A DNA stretch of 26,664 nt from a virus: positions 1-26,664 of the IMG/VR virus record IMGVR_UViG_3300033141_001139. One strand, given 5' to 3'. Below are positions 24,102 to 26,664 of this stretch, piece after piece. Position 1 is the stretch's first letter; every line of letters starts with the position of its first letter. The notes under the pieces are model-generated. The model was given only the letters and a program-made list of their open reading frames with translations. It did not search any database and was not told the origin of the DNA. Position numbers and translations under genes: made by a program.

Positions 24102-25604
24102 TTAGCTACCAACCACGTAACCACCCTGGAGATTCGTAATATCCCCGTGAGTGAACAAACCTGCATTGATAACCTTAAATGCAGCACTGGACAGGAAACC
24201 CTTCTGACTCATCAGATCATTTGTGGTGATCGTCGGAGTACTAAATAAGGGAATATAAGGAGCATAAATAAACCCTGCATTCAAGTAATCTGGTCCACGA
24301 AAACCTAAGGTGTACCGATTTGCGGCTTTGAACGGATTCTGAATAACAGTAACCTGATTATTCAACACACCAATCTTGATCGGACCTGTAGGCTGCTTCA
24401 CGAACGGAGCAGGAGTAAAGTAATCTTTACCCAGCTGCTGAATAACTCGAGCAACATTATTACCACAAACCATAAATGAAGCTGTACCACGTTTGGTTTT
24501 GGTAAATATATTATTCGAACCTTCCTGAATTCTATCAAGAAATTCAGTTTTCTTGTGGAACCAGGCTTCACCCTCGGAAGGACGAGCATCCCAATCAGTA
24601 ACCTTTGTTGCAGCTTCATCACTCTCAGCAGCCTCATCAATAAGTCTCAAACCTTCCTGATCAATAGTAAAACGAATTTCACCTCCAAGAAACGTAGTGA
24701 GCTCACTTTCAAGATCAATACCATGGGCTTTCTGCAAATCAAACTGAGCACCCAACGACCATTTAGCTCTCAATGGAAAGTCAATAGCTTCTACAGGACT
24801 CTGAGTTATCTCAAGAGTTGTCTCAGGTACACCGTCACGATCATTATAAGCATCCCGAGGAATGTCATACTGATAATCATAAGTCAGCTTAATCTGAGCA
24901 GCGGAATCCTGACCTGTTACAGTGATAGAATACACACCTGCAGCATTGATTGTGCCAGATACACCAACTTCTGATACAAGAACACCAGCTGAAGTACAAG
25001 TAGCAATCGTAGTATAGGTGGAACCTACCAGAGTCTCAACCTTAACATTCTCCAGATTTATAAGACCAGGATTAGTTGAAGTTGTGCCACTGTAAACAGC
25101 ATTACCAGTACCCAAAAGTTCTCTATCGACTCGAGCCATAGCATACCTACGCTCAGACTGACCAACAGCATGACCAGTTTTGGCAGACATCATTGTCCCA
25201 CCTTCAGTAGCCTCACCCTTAGCGGTGCCATGGAGAATATTCAGATAAAAGACAGCAGCGATTCTGCGATCAATAGCCTGAACAACAGCAAGCTCATTCA
25301 AAACAAGAGTCGGGAGCAATGCCGAAATTACAGGCAACTGAATGCCTAAGAAACTAATATTGTCCTGACCAGTAGAGGCTTCAAACATTCTCTGATTCTG
25401 ACGTACACCTGCCTCCATAATACAATTATAGAGACACTGAGCCACATTCCGTTTCTCATAGATTGTAGCAGGACGGTTCTGGGTTTTCTTTACCCACTTA
25501 TCTACCGAACGAACAAACGGTCGGATTTTCGGATGATTCATGAGAGCATCTCTCGCCTCATTACAGCGATTAATCTCCTGCTGAACCACTTCTTGCATAT
25601 TCAT
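24102..25604 (-). CDS. Major capsid protein, T4 gp23-like (HK97 fold)
   Basis: A 500-aa protein. T4-like capsid signatures include R-A-K-W-S-L-G-A-Q-F-D-L-Q-K-A-H-G-I (279-296), the following E-L-T-T-F-L-G-G-E-I helix, and G-P-D-Y-L-N-A-G-F-I-Y-A-P-Y-I-P near 428-443. Residues about 170-247 form a beta-rich insertion, probably an outer-surface domain. The N-terminal 75 residues are helical and charged, as for a leader removed during maturation. I-M-E|A-G (62-66) and M-F-E|A-S (73-77) fit the hydrophobic-x-Glu cut pattern of T4-type head proteases. The start has AAGGAGG 5 nt upstream, one of the best sites in the window. Length matches the family (T4 gp23 is 521 aa). Confidence 0.92.
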   Translation of the reverse strand: MNMQEVVQQEINRCNEARDALMNHPKIRPFVRSVDKWVKKTQNRPATIYEKRNVAQCLYNCIMEAGVRQNQRMFEASTGQDNISFLGIQLPVISALLPTLVLNELAVVQAIDRRIAAVFYLNILHGTAKGEATEGGTMMSAKTGHAVGQSERRYAMARVDRELLGTGNAVYSGTTSTNPGLINLENVKVETLVGSTYTTIATCTSAGVLVSEVGVSGTINAAGVYSITVTGQDSAAQIKLTYDYQYDIPRDAYNDRDGVPETTLEITQSPVEAIDFPLRAKWSLGAQFDLQKAHGIDLESELTTFLGGEIRFTIDQEGLRLIDEAAESDEAATKVTDWDARPSEGEAWFHKKTEFLDRIQEGSNNIFTKTKRGTASFMVCGNNVARVIQQLGKDYFTPAPFVKQPTGPIKIGVLNNQVTVIQNPFKAANRYTLGFRGPDYLNAGFIYAPYIPLFSTPTITTNDLMSQKGFLSSAAFKVINAGLFTHGDITNLQGGYVVGS

Positions 25605-25634
25605 AGATACCTCCTTGAATATTAATAGTTAACA

Positions 25635-26664
25635 TTACATACGGTTCATTAAATGACCCACAGCAGCATCAGCCTTTTTCTGCTCTGGATCCACAACTTC
25701 TTTTGCCTCACGGATTTCAACTGATGTAAATGGCTTCGAGTGAAGTGCACTCTTCCTAGCTACCGTCACCAATCTTTCCACTAAGCTATCAACCTCTTGC
25801 AAGTCTTCGCAATTCTCCAGAAGTGCCTTCGAATTTTCATCGACTTCCAATCTATGATCCTCTACTTTAATATTGAAATATTTCTCGATTATTTCTTTAC
25901 GACCTTCTTTGAGTGAGTTATTAGCACACTCTATAAGCTCAGCCTGATGTTGCCTATTCAGAACATCCAAAGATTTCTGATGTTCTTTGGCCTCATCCAA
26001 CTTCTTCTGAGTTTCCTTTACCAATGCAGCCTTCTTCTCCAGGACACCACGTAATGCTTCTATCTCAGCTGACAATGCATCTTTCTCATTCATCAACTTG
26101 GTATCCACAACTTCAGTTAATTCTTCCTTCAGCTTGGCTTCAGTCTGGTTCTCCTTTAGCTGTGCATTAGCCTTGTTTAGCCTCTCGTGTAAGATCCTAC
26201 ATTGAATATCCCAGTCTGGCATATTGCTTATCTCTGCTAAAGCTGACTCTAATTCTGCTCTATATGTAGCTTCTTTAATTTGAAGGTCAATCATCTCATT
26301 GGCTAATTCTAAGGATTCTCTTGGGAAAGGACCTCCACCCTTATAACCAGTCGTGTGTTTCGAAACACTACCAGCCCAAACTTCTCTATCTGAAGCATAT
26401 AATCCTTCAGCATCAGGTTCATCACCAAGTTTATGAACAGTTAAAAGATAATCATCCTCTTCTGACCTGTATTCTCCAATATGATTTATTATATAAGTTC
26501 CTTCTTTATTAGCATCACTTATTTTGTCTCCTAATTCTAATTCCTGACCATTTGCATCAACGACACCTTCAACATTTTCAAGTGCTTCCGCTATCTTAGT
26601 AAGACCTAATCTTTCAGCCTCTTCCCAAGATACTTTTTTAAGTGCACCAACTCCATCACCAGCA
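25635..26664 (-). CDS. Prohead scaffold/core-like protein (partial, N-terminus outside window)
   Basis: The frame is open from base 26664 to the TAA at 25635-25637, 343 codons without a stop. An ATG at 26294 exists but has no ribosome site, and the codons before it are clearly coding-like (for example E-Y-R-S-E-E-D-D-Y and Y-A-S-D-R-E-V-W-A). The real start is therefore beyond the window. The last about 210 residues are a long, highly charged coiled coil (Glu, Lys, Ala, Leu), and the C-terminus is A-V-G-H-L-M-N-R-M. A coiled-coil protein directly before the major capsid gene matches T4 gp22, the prohead core scaffold. The upstream part is a more compact mixed domain that I do not recognise; it might be a head protease or a fused domain. 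Confidence 0.65.
   Translation of the reverse strand, partial: AGDGVGALKKVSWEEAERLGLTKIAEALENVEGVVDANGQELELGDKISDANKEGTYIINHIGEYRSEEDDYLLTVHKLGDEPDAEGLYASDREVWAGSVSKHTTGYKGGGPFPRESLELANEMIDLQIKEATYRAELESALAEISNMPDWDIQCRILHERLNKANAQLKENQTEAKLKEELTEVVDTKLMNEKDALSAEIEALRGVLEKKAALVKETQKKLDEAKEHQKSLDVLNRQHQAELIECANNSLKEGRKEIIEKYFNIKVEDHRLEVDENSKALLENCEDLQEVDSLVERLVTVARKSALHSKPFTSVEIREAKEVVDPEQKKADAAVGHLMNRM

Noticed and set aside
23993-24187. 64-aa minus-strand frame at the end of the capsid gene
   Set aside because: It overlaps the capsid C-terminus in another frame and runs through the terminator-like hairpin; no ribosome site.
24555-24974. 139-aa plus-strand frame within the capsid gene
   Set aside because: It is antisense to strongly conserved capsid coding sequence, with no start signals.

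Overview
This window is about 26.7 kb of AT-rich DNA, and every gene I can support lies on the minus strand, so transcription runs from high to low coordinates. Genes are tightly packed, with 1-11 nt overlaps, TAATG-type junctions and many purine-rich ribosome binding sites (AGGAGG and relatives). A T4-like major capsid protein, a contractile tail sheath, tail-tube proteins and T4-like baseplate proteins identify it as the virion-morphogenesis region of a tailed phage with a contractile tail (myovirus), probably a large one distantly related to the T4 superfamily. Both edges cut through genes. The host cannot be read from the sequence. I see no tRNA, no integrase and no CRISPR array.

Layout in transcription order. 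(1) 26664-23993: head. A coiled-coil scaffold/core-like gene that enters from beyond the window, then the major capsid gene and a candidate terminator hairpin. (2) 23990-23093: three small unknown genes. (3) 23068-18790: fibre/receptor-binding region. It holds an adhesin-like 369-aa protein, then a fibre gene broken into two frames (594-aa and 463-aa ORFs) at the edge of a perfect 113-bp direct repeat; the second ORF ends in a C1q-like jelly roll. (4) 18767-17011: three virion-associated unknowns. (5) 17008-8807: accessory block with an M42 metallo-aminopeptidase having a complete active site, a SWIM zinc-finger protein interrupted by an HNH intein, several orphan proteins (one with a zinc ribbon), a nucleotidyltransferase-fold protein and a free-standing HNH endonuclease. 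(6) 8791-6428: neck/tail-completion candidates. (7) 6411-1: tail sheath, tail tube, a second tube-like protein, a gp26-like baseplate/tail assembly chaperone, a tape-measure-like protein, a gp48-like baseplate protein and the start of a gp53-like wedge protein.

The observations most worth a second look are these. The split fibre gene carries two identical 113-bp repeats 1,616 bp apart; recombination between them would remove a non-multiple of three and bring the second ORF into frame with the first start. The chaperone has a 63-codon open extension in the +1 frame ending 3 nt before the tape-measure-like start, as expected for a programmed frameshift. The intein sits exactly inside the Cys-x-Cys half of the SWIM zinc motif. 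An intact M42 peptidase lies in a virion operon.
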